64,000 nt of DNA from Yamagishiella unicocca (lineage: Eukaryota > Chlorophyta > Chlorophyceae > Chlamydomonadales > Volvocaceae), in assembly GCA_003116995.1 (NCBI GenBank), contig BDSL01000057.1, positions 248,001 through 312,000 on the forward strand, in the 5' to 3' direction. The position numbers and the translations under genes were made by a program. Positions 47,587-58,451 of this stretch are shown piece by piece. A model generated the notes under the pieces. It had not been told where the DNA came from. It was given only the letters and a program-made list of their open reading frames with translations, and ran no database searches. How positions within the stretch are numbered: position 1 is the first letter of the stretch; each line of letters starts with the position of its first letter.

Positions 47587-49823
47587 ATGGCGTTCGCACT
47601 TCGTGGTCTCTCTGCCAAGGCGCAGGTGCGTAGCTTTGTCGCAGCGGTAGGAGCTTTTAGCGCGCAACTTCGCCAACGATGTTTTGTTTGGACATAGGTT
47701 TTTACATACTACCCTGTGTGTTTGCAGGTCCAAAGGACCTCTGGCGCTCGCGCGGTAAGTCCATGCTTCAGGGTGGCTTTCTGGCGGCGGCGGGAGCGTT
47801 ACGCCCACGGGTGGGCTATATGGATGATAATGCTCAAGATATAATAATGCTCATCCCTGGTGTCTACCTACTGGGCCTGTTCAGAGACGTCCGGTGTGCG
47901 ATCGTTGTGTGCATGTTCGCAGGCCCGCACCCTAACGGTGCGCGTTCAGGCCTATGGCATGAAGGCCGAGTACGTCTGGGCCGACGGCAATGAGGGCCGG
48001 CCTGAGAAGGTGCGCTTGCACCGTCGATACGTGGAAGCAGTCTTTCGGGTGCCGGGGTGTAAACCGTGTGTGCGGCCGCTTGAATTGCAGCCATGAAAGT
48101 TGGTCAATAATTTCCTGCACTTGTGTCTTACCGATTTGATTAATGGATGCCTGGTTTTTTGGCTTGGCACGCGTCCCGCTATACGGGCAAGCCTGGGGGG
48201 TCTAAATCCATGGTTGTGTTGCGCTATAGGGCATGATCTTCAACGAGATGCGCTCGAAGACGAAGTGCTTTGACGAGCCGATCGGCCTTGATGCGAGCGA
48301 GTACCCCGACTGGTCGTTCGACGGTTCGTCCACCGGCCAGGCTGCCGGCAACAACTCGGACTGCATCCTCAGGTAAGCGCTGGCAGGTGCATGCAGCCAA
48401 TGCGTATCAGCGTCAGCGGGGGTTCTGGCATCCACTACAGCTTGTTATTTGTGCGGGGCAGCTAGTGGCATGCTGGCCGTACTAACGTACCCAAGAAGGC
48501 TTGCAACTCGCGTCAACCTTGCGGATGTATAACCCAGTAATCGAATATGTCATTGTGTCCTGGAATGAGTCATTGGAACAATCGCACAAAGCGCCCACAC
48601 AGCCAGTCGGTGTTCGTAGCAATGGTAATGGCCGCTTCCCGCCTGCGCTCGCCTTGCGCTAATTCGCCGAACCTTGACACCTGGGTGCCGGGTTGCTGCT
48701 CGTGTGTCCCCACTCAGGCCCGTCCGTGTGGTGTACGACCCCATCCGCGGCGCCCCCCACGTGCTGGTGATGTGCGAGGTGTTTGCCCCCGATGGCGCCC
48801 CCCACCCCACCAACACCCGCTCCAAGCTCCGGGAGATCATTGACGACAAGGTCGTTGCTGAGGAGTGCTGGTACGGTCTGGAGCAGGAGTACACCATGCT
48901 GCAGAAGACGACCGGCCACATCTACGGCTGGCCCTCTGGCGGCTTCCCCGCTCCCCAGGTGTGCACGGTTGGAGAGGCGCTAGCATATGGGAGGGGATAA
49001 TGGAGCGACACGAAAACACGTGAAATATATCGAACGGATGCAATGTAACGTTTCCCGCATGCCACTGTCGTCGCTAACATCACGTCATTTGGCCACGAAG
49101 ACGGCTCTGGTGGGTAGACGTATTGCGAATGCGCGACTCGCTACAAACTAAAAGTGTGCTCTTCGCCGCGACGTTGTTTATGACCTGTCCCTACATGCGC
49201 ATTGTCTGTCGCAGGGCCCCTTCTACTGCGGTGTGGGTGCTGAGTCGGCTTTCGGCCGCCCTCTGGCTGAGGCCCACATGGAGGCTTGCATGAAGGCCGG
49301 CCTCCGCATCTCGGGCATCAACTCCGAGGTCATGCCCGGCCAGTGGGAGTACCAGATTGGCCCGGTCGGCCCCCTGGAGATGGGTGACGAGGTGATGCTG
49401 TCGCGCTGGCTGCTGCACCGCCTGGGCGAGGACTACGGCATCGTGTGCACCTTCAACCCCAAGCCGGTCAAGACTGGCGACTGGAACGGTACCGGCGCCC
49501 ACACCAACTTCTCGACCAAGTCGATGCGCGTGCCCGGCGGCATGAAGGTCATCGAGGACGCTGTGGAGAAGCTGTCCAAGACCCACATCGAGCACATCAC
49601 CCAGTACGGCCTGGGCAACGAGGCGCGTCTGACCGGCAAGCACGAGACGTGCGACATCAACACCTTCAAGCACGGTGTTGCTGATCGCGGCTCGTCCATC
49701 CGCATCCCGCTGCCCGTCATGCTCAAGGGCTACGGCTACCTGGAGGACCGCCGCCCCGCCGCCAACGTGGACCCCTACACGGTGGCGCGCCTGCTCATCA
49801 AGACCATCCTCAAGGGCCCGTAG
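47587..49823 (+). CDS. GLN2: Glutamine synthetase, plastid type (copy 2)
   Basis: Exons 47587-47625, 47728-47754, 47923-48009, 48230-48372, 48718-48958 and 49215-49823 give 381 residues, the same length as copy 1. The first exon (MAFALRGLSAKAQ) and second (VQRTSGARA) form a typical green-algal chloroplast transit peptide, close to the Chlamydomonas GLN2 start as I recall it. The mature part carries all GSII motifs (FDGSSTGQ, MPGQWEYQIGP, NGTGAHTNFSTK, GKHETC). It ends LKGP*. The enzyme assimilates ammonia from nitrate reduction and photorespiration in the plastid. This copy has the cleaner 5' end, so it is the more certainly functional one. TGTAA at 50305-50309 is a candidate polyadenylation signal. 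Confidence 0.93.
48219..49817 (+). repeat. Inverted repeat arm 2 (1,599 bp)
   Basis: Partner of 43752-45350. The spacer between arms is 2,868 bp and holds the divergent 5' halves of both genes. Confidence 0.9.
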
Positions 49824-50815
49824 ACGTCTCATCCTTGACACGTGGCTGCGCGCGTGGAGGATGCACCAGCACCCCGCGCAATGAAGTGCTCAGCAGCGCG
49901 CATGGACTGGGAACGACTCGGGGAGACGCGTTATGCCTACTCATCCTGCGTGTCGTCGGGGATTGAAGGCACGAAATGCGTGGGAACGCATGGCCGGCGC
50001 GCGAAGTGACACTTGACACAATTTGCACTGAAGATACGTCGCCTTCCATTTTGAATCGAATCCCGCAACTGTAGGCTCTCTGCTGTTGAGTGTATGCTCC
50101 TTGGGAGTTGTCGCTCATGCGTGCGTGTATCGCTTAGCAATACGGGGTTGCGAAGCTCGGACAGCCGTCATCCGGTCGTTGAACGTTTGGTCGCAAGCCG
50201 TTCAATAAACCACACGCTCTATCCGTGTTATTGGTCGGGTCAGCCCCATAATTTTGAAGTGAAGCCCACGCATTTTCGTATTAAGGATCCTGCAGTCCGA
50301 TTTTTGTAATTCGACACCCAAACCCTATGTGCTTGGAACATGGCGTCTGCCAGGCCGAGACTGTGACTCGAGGAAAAGCGAACCCGCGCGTGCATTGCTT
50401 CGGGATGCCTTGAGGGCGTGCAAACCATTAAATCGGGCCCGGTTCCCAGACCGTAATTTCTTAAAAGGCGTGGAAGAGCAGCAGGTTGAGCGCAAACCCC
50501 CACTCTTCGCACCACGTTAATCTGGGTCATGACTCGCATTCCGTGCAGCTGACACGAGAGAACAGGAGTACGTACAACGGGCATTCCATAGTATGCAGCC
50601 CACCATAGTACACAGCCAAGCTGCTAAGGTCGCTAAGATCTGGCAGCAACCATCTAGGCCGCAACAAGTACCGACAATCCGTGATCTAAATACTACCGGG
50701 CGCGACGCCAACGCGGCACCACTACTAAGCGGCGCCACGAACACTGCGCTCCCTCGCCCCCTGGCCCACCTCGTCACCAACCACCACACCACCCCACGTC
50801 ACCAACCGCACTCCA
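49824..50815. other. Convergent intergenic region
   Basis: 3' flanks of glutamine synthetase copy 2 and TAF12. No further gene was seen. Confidence 0.45.
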
Positions 50816-52174
50816 TCATACGCCGCCGGCGCCGCCCCCACTGCCTCCGGGCCCGCCCGCCCCCAGGGCTCCGGCCGCTCCTGCACCCTGCACCAGCCCC
50901 TGCTGCTGGACCTGCTGCTGCCCCCCCAATCCTACAGCGTGCTGCTGCTGGTGATCCAGCTCCGCTGCGGTGCGCCGCACCGCCAGCTGCCGCTGCCGGT
51001 GCAGCTCGGAGACGTGGGGCCGGCGATACGGTCTCATCAACTCGCCGCTGAAGCCAGGGATGTGCAGGTGCCAGCTGCGCTCCAGGTGGAGCGCAATATC
51101 TCTCGCCTTGACCACATTTGACTTTCGCCGCTTGGCCACGTCGCAGCCCAGCGAGACGGCGTTGCCGATCCACTCGCTGTAAAACTCGAGCAGCGCCGAC
51201 TCGGTGGCTGGATCCACTACGTAGTCGCGATCCATCCCCTCTGCGCGCAGCGCCATGCGGATGCCGCGACGGGGCAGCAGCTTCCGCTCGTCGTCGACAT
51301 CCACGGCAGCCGCCGCCGCGGCCCGCCGCCGTGCTGCCGCCTGAGCCAAGGCCGCCGCCTGAGCTGTCGCCGCCGCCTGGGCGGCGGCCGCTTGCTGCAG
51401 GGCCACCGCTGCAGCGAGCGGGTTGGGCCGCCCGGCCGCTGCCGCAACAGCGGCTGCCATGGGCATGAGCGCAGCCGAGAGGTCGGGTGGTGCCGCTTGC
51501 CCCGGCTGCTGCTGTGGCTGCTGCTGCTGCTGAGGCTGTGGTTGCCCACCGAGGTGCAGTGCGGGGTTGGCACTAGGGGGCCTCACAATGCCAGCCGCAG
51601 CGGCATCGGTGTCGACCTCGCCGGAGCGCATGCGCTTGGCTGCTGGGTTGCCGTCGCCTGGCGCAGGCGGGTCCGCAGGGCGCTTGAGTCCTGCCTGCTG
51701 CTGCGCAACGGAAAGCTGCTGTGCGAGGGTCTGCGCAAACACTTGGTTGGGCTGGAGGTTCAGGTTCAGGACTTGAGCAGCCGACATGCCCATGTGGGCA
51801 GGTGGGCCTTGTGCGTTGGGGTTCATATTAAGCGGTGAGATGGCCAAAGACGGAGCCATGGGTCCTGTTGGAACAGGGACAGGCGCTAGCGATCGCGGTG
51901 CCCCGTTGGATGCTCCAGGCGGAGGCGCCATCCCCGGGGCCATATTGAGGGGCTGGGGCAGCGCCGACGCCGCAACCGGCCCGGGGTGCATGGCGCCTGG
52001 CGCCATGGACATGGCCAGGGGTTGTCCGGGCGCCATCGACTGCGGGGGACCAGGCTGCATGCTTGGTGCTATCATTCCGGGCTGCATGCTCAAGGGAGGT
52101 CCTGGAGCTAGCGACGGCCTCGGCGGACCAGGTGCCATCGCCCCAGGCGGTGGGGCCCCGCCAGGCTGCGACAT
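50816..52174 (-). CDS. TAF12: TFIID/SAGA subunit TAF12
   Basis: A single uninterrupted frame of 452 codons. Residues 1-290 are low complexity: repeated MAPG/MQPG units, a Gln-rich patch and an Ala-rich helix. A histone fold of the TAF12 (H2B-like) type lies at about 292-375: RGIRMALRAEGMDRD, TESALLEFYSEWIGNAV, DVAKRRKSN, KARDIALHLERSWHLHIPGF. The last motif is diagnostic. TAF12 pairs with TAF4 (or ADA1 in SAGA) through this fold in the nucleus. The tail after residue 400 is Gln/Gly-rich. The start Met is followed by a Pro/Gly-rich region. Its start codon lies 413 bp from that of the divergent HEAT-repeat gene. Confidence 0.9.
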   Translation of the reverse strand: MSQPGGAPPPGAMAPGPPRPSLAPGPPLSMQPGMIAPSMQPGPPQSMAPGQPLAMSMAPGAMHPGPVAASALPQPLNMAPGMAPPPGASNGAPRSLAPVPVPTGPMAPSLAISPLNMNPNAQGPPAHMGMSAAQVLNLNLQPNQVFAQTLAQQLSVAQQQAGLKRPADPPAPGDGNPAAKRMRSGEVDTDAAAAGIVRPPSANPALHLGGQPQPQQQQQPQQQPGQAAPPDLSAALMPMAAAVAAAAGRPNPLAAAVALQQAAAAQAAATAQAAALAQAAARRRAAAAAAVDVDDERKLLPRRGIRMALRAEGMDRDYVVDPATESALLEFYSEWIGNAVSLGCDVAKRRKSNVVKARDIALHLERSWHLHIPGFSGELMRPYRRPHVSELHRQRQLAVRRTAAELDHQQQHAVGLGGQQQVQQQGLVQGAGAAGALGAGGPGGSGGGAGGV

Positions 52175-52587
52175 GGCTTTCGTCCACCTATTACGTTCGG
52201 TACGCCAGCAAGCAGAGCTCCGGATGGATTCGACCGAACCTGGCGCGTCGAAATGCTCGCCTTGCCAACCGAAAGGAGCGACTAGTCAGCCAGCACCAAA
52301 CTAAGCTAAAGTCAGTTCAGAGGACTAATCAGTGGATAGAGAACAATAGCCTGTTCGCACGGTGGGCTGCCGGGAACCGGTATACAATCTCAAACGAAGG
52401 TTATGAAGCCCTGGACGTCCTTGTGGTTGCAGCTCTACATGCCCATGTACTTCCAACAACTTGCAATATTTCATGTGTAACGTGCGAAGTCGGGGCATAA
52501 ACGCCGTACTACACACTGCCCAGATTGTTTCCGCACACTCAACTCAAATTCTGACTGACCCTCAATGTTCTATCCAATTACAAATCC
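52175..52587. promoter_or_regulatory. Divergent promoter region of TAF12 and the HEAT-repeat gene
   Basis: 413 bp between two start codons on opposite strands. No TATA box or clear motif was picked out. Confidence 0.45.
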
Positions 52588-54880
52588 ATGAGCCCCAAGA
52601 ACAGGACTGACGTTGAGGACGATAGCCTTGAGCGGGCGCCGTGGGAGGATGGCGCACTAACGGTACAGTTAACCCCTCGGGCATTCAGCGAGCGATGCGG
52701 AACTCAAGTAATAAATAATTGCAAATAATTACACACCATGCGACCCAGGTGGACGTGACGTCCGTCCCCGCCGATGTCGTGCTGAAGAACTGCCTCAGCG
52801 ATGACCTCCCCTTGCGGCTTATCTACATCAAGGTATGCGCTGAAGGGGAACTCCACCTTCTCCTCAACGACACCTGTTTGCCGAGTTTCATTTCACCTAC
52901 CCCGCAAGGCGCTCCTTAGCCCGTTGGCAGACGCCACGCCGAACACGCTGCACTCTGAAACATCCTGCTGCACCAGGAAAGCGCGCGCGCCCCCGCCTGT
53001 CCTGCCTGCCCGCACCACCTCTCCAGGGCCTGGCCTCTGCCGCCACTCGAGCCAACAAGCGGGAGCTCGGCAAGCTGCTCGAGGTGAGAATGCCGTACAT
53101 GCCGTACATACCGTACAGACCCGCATATCCCAGGAGGAGGGGGATTCGCGCAAGCTGCCCCCCGCAAAGCCATGCGCGGACCTCAGCCTGAGAATGGTCC
53201 CAGGCTCGGCACACTGCGCCTCATCATCGCTCTCTGCCAACAGCCTCCTCCTCGCCCTCTCCGGCCTCATGGCTCCTCCTCGCCCTCTCCGGCCTCATGG
53301 CTCCTCCCGCCGCTTCTCTGCCGCACAGGCCCTGGAGCCGCTGCTCGATGACCAGGCCCTTGGGGTGCGGTTGGAGACGCTGCAGCAGCTGCAGCAGCTG
53401 GGTGCGTGGGGGCCCGGTGCGCTCCAGGGAGGCGGCGAGGGAAGGTTGTCTGCTTGGGCCGATCGGCAGGGGGTGGCGGGCCGAGGTGTCGTACAGATCA
53501 CGTGCTAGTTAGGGCTTCGCCACGTGTGCTGCCATGTGCCTGCTTGGGGAAACTCCCAACCGTACCGCACACGAGGAGCTAGCTGGGATTCGTACCCCAG
53601 CAATTGTTCCGCACCTAAGCACACCATCCCAATCTCCTGCCGTACAGCAAAGATGGCGGGGAGTACGGTTGTGCCGGAGGACGTGGAGGAGGCGGTGGTG
53701 GACGCGCTGGAGCAGCAGATCCGGCCCTCCCTGGATCCAGGGGGGGCGGGAGGAGGGGTGCGCCAGGCCGGCGCCGGCACGGGGTCCTTACCAATGGTGG
53801 GTTGCGCGTACTACAAGTGTGTGTTTGGCGCTAAAGCAGGAGAAACAGAAAGCATGGGTGGAGACTAGCGGTCGGGGGGACGCGGACAGCAGCTGCTGTG
53901 TCTGCCCCAATGCTCGTGTACGCAATGTAAACTATGTTTGCATGAGCCGTTTCGTGTCTTCCAAGGCACCTTGAGGAGCTGTGCGGACCTCCACAGGTTC
54001 GGGAGGCGCTGCTGGCTGCTCTGGATGCCGTGTGTTCTTCGCTGGCGCCCAGCAAGGCGACTTCACTCCTGCTGCGGCTCCAGCGGCACGCCAACGCCGC
54101 GCAGGACAAGCCGGGGGGAGTGGGTGGCGGCGGCGGTGGCGGCGGCGGCGGCGGCGGCAGCAAGGCCAACGGCGACGCCGCGCTGATGGCGCTGTCGCTG
54201 GCGGTGGTGGCTGTACGGCACTTGGATCCGGATCGCGGGGGCATGGGCATGGCGGCGATTGCGGGCAGGCTGTGTCAGCATGGAGACCTGCGGGTCAGGG
54301 AGGTAAGGCGGGGCGTTATGGAGTCGGTTCCGTGGCAGTTGCTGTGTCGTAAGTAGTTAGGGCGCGCTGGGCGGAAGGAGAGGCGAGCGTTAAAAGGGCG
54401 GAGGTGGCAGTAAGGGTTATCGGGGGGCGGTGCGTGGGGCCCGGGTAGGGCGAGGAGGTGGGTTTGAGCTTCAGGATACGTACGACATAGCCAGGCCGTA
54501 GGTATTGCGTCGCCGTGTGTCTGTCACTCTCTCGGCGCCAAAACCAGCAAACAGCAAATCCGTCATATTCCACAGAATAAAGGTTGCAACTCCCCCTCCC
54601 CTGCTACACCTGGCACCCAGGCGGTGGCCGGCGCGTTGCCGCAGCTGTACGACAGGTACCCCGCCCACCCGGGCGCCCTGGAGCAGCTGTTTGCGGCGTA
54701 CGACCCGCTCTGCCACGACAAGGTGTGGAGCGTACGGCAGACGTGCGCGCGGGTGGCTCCGGAGCTGTCGACCCTGTGTAGTCGCGCTGACGGCGGCAGC
54801 AGCGCGGCAGTAACCGAGGCCGCCCATCCTCAACGGCAGCAGCAGCAGCAGCGCGACTCTCTACAGGATGAACAGCAGCT

Positions 54881-54922
<42 letters not shown>

Positions 54923-57177
54923 GGCCGACGGCCTCCAGGTGCGGCTGCTGCGGCAGCTGTTCCTGGACACGCTGCTGGCCTCCAAGTCGCAGTGGGTGGT
55001 GACGGCTGTACGGCAGCAGGCCGGCGCCGCCATCGCCACGCTGCGGCCGGAGCCGGCGGCGGAGCTGCTGCCGCCGCTGCTGGAGGCGTTCTGCACGGCG
55101 GCGGCGGCGGTGGGGCAGGCCGCGGTGGACGTGAGGCGGTCCGTGGCAGAGAGCTTTGCGGACGTGGTGGCAAAGGTACGCACTAGCGCAATGGAGGGCG
55201 CACGTGTACGATACTCCGGGATGCCGTGCCGCTGCCGTACTGCTGGCAGACGGTTGATATGTATGCACGGTCGTGGCTTGCGGGGATCCTGGCGGGTGCG
55301 ATTCGCAGCCGCACGCCATGTCACACACGTCATCCCCTGTGTCGCACTTCCCCCCCGGTGAGCCGTTCACCGAGAGTACTCGCCAGTCCGGGCGCGATCA
55401 GCAGTCGCGACTTGCGGAAGTACCGGCACCGGCGGCGTGCACGCGAATTCCCCAGCCTCGCTTCCTTACCCGACTCGCCGCCCTCCCGCAACCACCCGCA
55501 ACCCCCCACGTCCGGCTCAGGCCGGACCCGAGCGCTGGCCGCAGCTGCAGCCCGTCTGGGTGCGGCTGCTGTCCTGCAACGACTCCCGCACGCTCTGCAG
55601 CCTGGTGGCGTCAGCGGAGCAAGTTGTGCGGCTGCTGGCAGCAGGCGAGGGCGAGGGCGGCGGCGAGCAGGCGGTGCACAGCGCCGCGCGGCAGGTGGTT
55701 TCGGGGCCGTTTTTGGGGTTGCTCCGGAACCAGCTCCACCTGGTAGCGTCCGCGGCGTCGGCGGCCATGGCGGGGCTGCTGTGGGTTTGCCCGCCGGAGC
55801 TGCAGCGGGAGGTACTACAGGTACGACAATTACGGCAAATGCGTGTCTGACCAAGAGCAATGTGTGTGGTCGTGGGTTTGACGACGCAGGCGCCTTGCCC
55901 GGGCTACTTCATGAGGCGGTTCGTCCTCGGGTGCTGTGCCCGTGTCCGTGTCCGTGTCCGTGTTCGTGTCCGTGTCAGGGGCTTTTTACAACCTCATAAG
56001 CTCCGGCACCTGCCTGTGCCCCCAAGCCCTCCCATCCCAACACCCACGGACGGTTTTCCCCTCATGCCCTCCCATTCCAATATCCATGACCCGACCGTGG
56101 CCCGCGTCCTACTGGCCTATGCGCGCTCAGGTGCTACCCGAGCTGTGTAAGCCGCCAGCCGGTGCCCAGGGCCGTTGCGGCGACTGGCGGCCCCGCCTCA
56201 GCCTGGCAGCGCAGCTGCGCGCGACGATGGAGGCGGTGGCGCCGGCGGGGCCGGAGGCGGGCGGCCTGGTGGCGACATGCGCAGTGGCGCTGTGCAGTGA
56301 CCCGGTGTGGGCGGTGAGGAGGGCGGCGGCGGTGCAGGTGGGGCACATCCTGTCGGCCTCGTGTCCGCCGTATCCACCGTCAGCAGCGGGGGCGCCAGCC
56401 GGGGTCGGGGCTGTGGCGGCGAGCAGCTCGGCGGGGGGGTGCCAGCTGGGAGGAGGGGGAGGAGGGGGAGGAGGGGGAGGAGGGAGCGGTGGCGCGACGG
56501 AGCCTGGCACGCAAGGCACGGAGGGTGGCGTGCAGGGGGGTCTGGAGCAGGCAGCTGGCGTGCAGGGGGGTCCGGAGCAGGCGGCGGTGGAGGTGGTGTC
56601 AGGTTCGGGTAGGGGGACAGAAGGAGCGGAGGGTTTAGGGGCGGAGCTTGAACAGGTACTTGACCTCGTAGGGACGGGAGGGGAGGGGGGTGAAGGTGGG
56701 GGCGCCACCGGTGACTGTAGGGATGGTGAGGGCGGCAGCAGCAGCGGTGGCGGCGATGGTCGTGCAGGATTGGCGAGGGCCGAGGGCGGGGCCGGGAGTG
56801 GGGCTGCGGCTGGGGCATCTGCTGGCAGGGCTGCGGCGGGGGCCGTACAAGGTGGGGAAGAGCGGCATCTCTTGCCGCTGGACGCCGCTGCCGCCGCCAC
56901 TGCGTTGCCGTCGTCCTCCCAGCAGTGCAACGCGGCGAGCGGGGCCGACTCGTGGCCGGGATGCCAGCTGACGGACGTGCAGCGCACCTGGCTGGCGCGG
57001 GTGGTGCGGGGGCCCGAGGAGGAGCAGGAGCAGGAGCAGGGGCAGCGGGAGGGGTGTGGGGGGGCGGGCGGGGCGAGTGCGGTGTTGGCGGGCTGGCTGC
57101 GCGGCGTGGCGTCCGGGGGGACACGCGCGGAGCAGGCGCTGGTGGCCGCGTGCTGCCGCGGCGCGTGTCGACCATAG
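52588..57177 (+). CDS. HEAT-repeat protein, PP4 regulatory subunit 1-like
   Basis: Predicted exons 52588-52662, 52749-52832, 53027-53083, 53329-53401, 53648-53796, 53997-54302, 54621-55175, 55521-55820 and 56131-57177 give 881 residues, phases consistent. Helical HEAT-type units recur: LEPLLDDQALGVRLETLQQL, LEQLFAAYDPLCHDKVWSVRQ, VTAVRQQAGAAIATL, DVRRSVAESFADVV and CSDPVWAVRRAAAVQVG. The pattern resembles PPP4R1 and other phosphatase scaffold subunits, but no catalytic-subunit-binding motif can be confirmed by eye, so the specific name is tentative. Inserts of poly-Gly (near 54120-54165), poly-Gln (54838-54921) and a Gly/Glu-rich last exon are unusual. The last exon may hide further introns. 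TGTAA at 57328-57332 is a likely polyadenylation signal. Confidence 0.7.
54838..54921 (+). repeat. CAG repeat encoding poly-Gln
   Basis: Two CAG runs, five and then thirteen to fourteen units, with a short interruption (GACTCTCTACAGGATGAA), in frame in exon 7 of the HEAT-repeat gene. Confidence 0.9.
55938..55977 (+). repeat. GTGTCC hexamer array
   Basis: About six GTGTCC/GTGTTC units in intron 8 of the HEAT-repeat gene. Confidence 0.85.
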
Positions 57178-58451
57178 CTGGGGCAACTGGGGCTACAGTG
57201 GGATAGGGCCAAGGGTTGGGAGGAGGGTCGGTTTGGTTGGCGTGCTGCTTGTGGGACGGAGTGCTGGACTTAATGCTGCGCGGGAGTTGATCGCAGCGTT
57301 CGTTGGCGGTTGTGTTCGTTGCCCAGCTGTAAAACCTGGCAACACTACACATTGCAACCGAGCCCATCCGGATTGGCGCGAATGGTTGTAGCGAGTGGAG
57401 TCGTGGAATTCCGGCTGCGGCAGCAGGAATCTAGGGCGCATCACCGCACACTGCGCTACACAAATACGTGGCCAACAGGAGGCTCGCATCTTACCAAGCT
57501 GCTAACGTCTACCCCGGTCTCGCGCCCAGGTAAGGCCCATGGCGCAGTTTTACGAACGTACGGCGTCGTCGTACGCCGTTGTACACTCCGGGAGAACTGC
57601 GCCGACCGGTTGCGACCACACCGTCAAAAACAGCACTGCATCCCCTGTGCTGGTCATCGGCCATCAGCTGGCTGTGTGCCGCTTCCGTCGCGCTGCCCTC
57701 TGCTACAAGATGTCCGGGAGCGCGCGTCTCAGCGCCAGCCTCACACCTAACACCTCGCACGCATTCATCAGCCAAAAAATTCCAAATGACGGCATGACCT
57801 CGGAATCCCGGACCCGGAATCATTTTGCGTAGAACAGCTACTTTTCCTACACCTACAACGCAAGCTCGGACCGTCTTCGGCCCTCCCCAATCATGTGTGT
57901 CGTATTTACGATTGTCAGGCGATCACAGGCGATCGATTTCTTCCCAAGCGATACGGACGAGCGATGAGCAGCGAAACGCATTAATACGACGCCTGCTGGG
58001 TGGAGCCTCTTACGGGGCCCTCCGAACCTCCCCCGCAGCCTATTCCGATCCGCAGGCCGTACGGGCCCAACAACCAAAACGTCAACAGCCTCATCCTCGT
58101 TGCTGCGTACCGGTGTCCGTCAACTGATATTACCGGTAATAGACGACGGAGTCAGACCTGGCATCGTCCGGGCCTAACCAAGCTCCGATGCAGCCGATCT
58201 GGACTTGAGCCAACCAAAGCACGTCGCCACCGCACAGAGTACCACGGTACCTTTTGAACAACACAAATTGGCGTTGCTGGTTTCCCCTCGAAAAAGACAT
58301 CCCTAAAATGCCACGTGGTTCTTCACCAATCCCAGTCCCTCTTGACCGACTCCCTCCCTACACACACCACCGTCAACACCGTCAGCTACGGTGCTTTGCC
58401 CTGTCCCACTTGAGAGTAACGTCATCAGCCAGGTCCAACGGGACGCGCGTC
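57178..58451. other. Convergent intergenic region
   Basis: 3' flanks of the HEAT-repeat and CAX genes. Open frames present are short and unrelated to anything I recognise. Confidence 0.45.

Noticed and set aside
56127..57367. Pro/Ser/Arg-rich frames of 361 and 389 codons opposite the last HEAT-gene exon
   Set aside because: They resemble hydroxyproline-rich proteins only because the sense strand encodes Gly/Ala/Glu-rich low complexity. There is no signal peptide and no Cys-rich domain.
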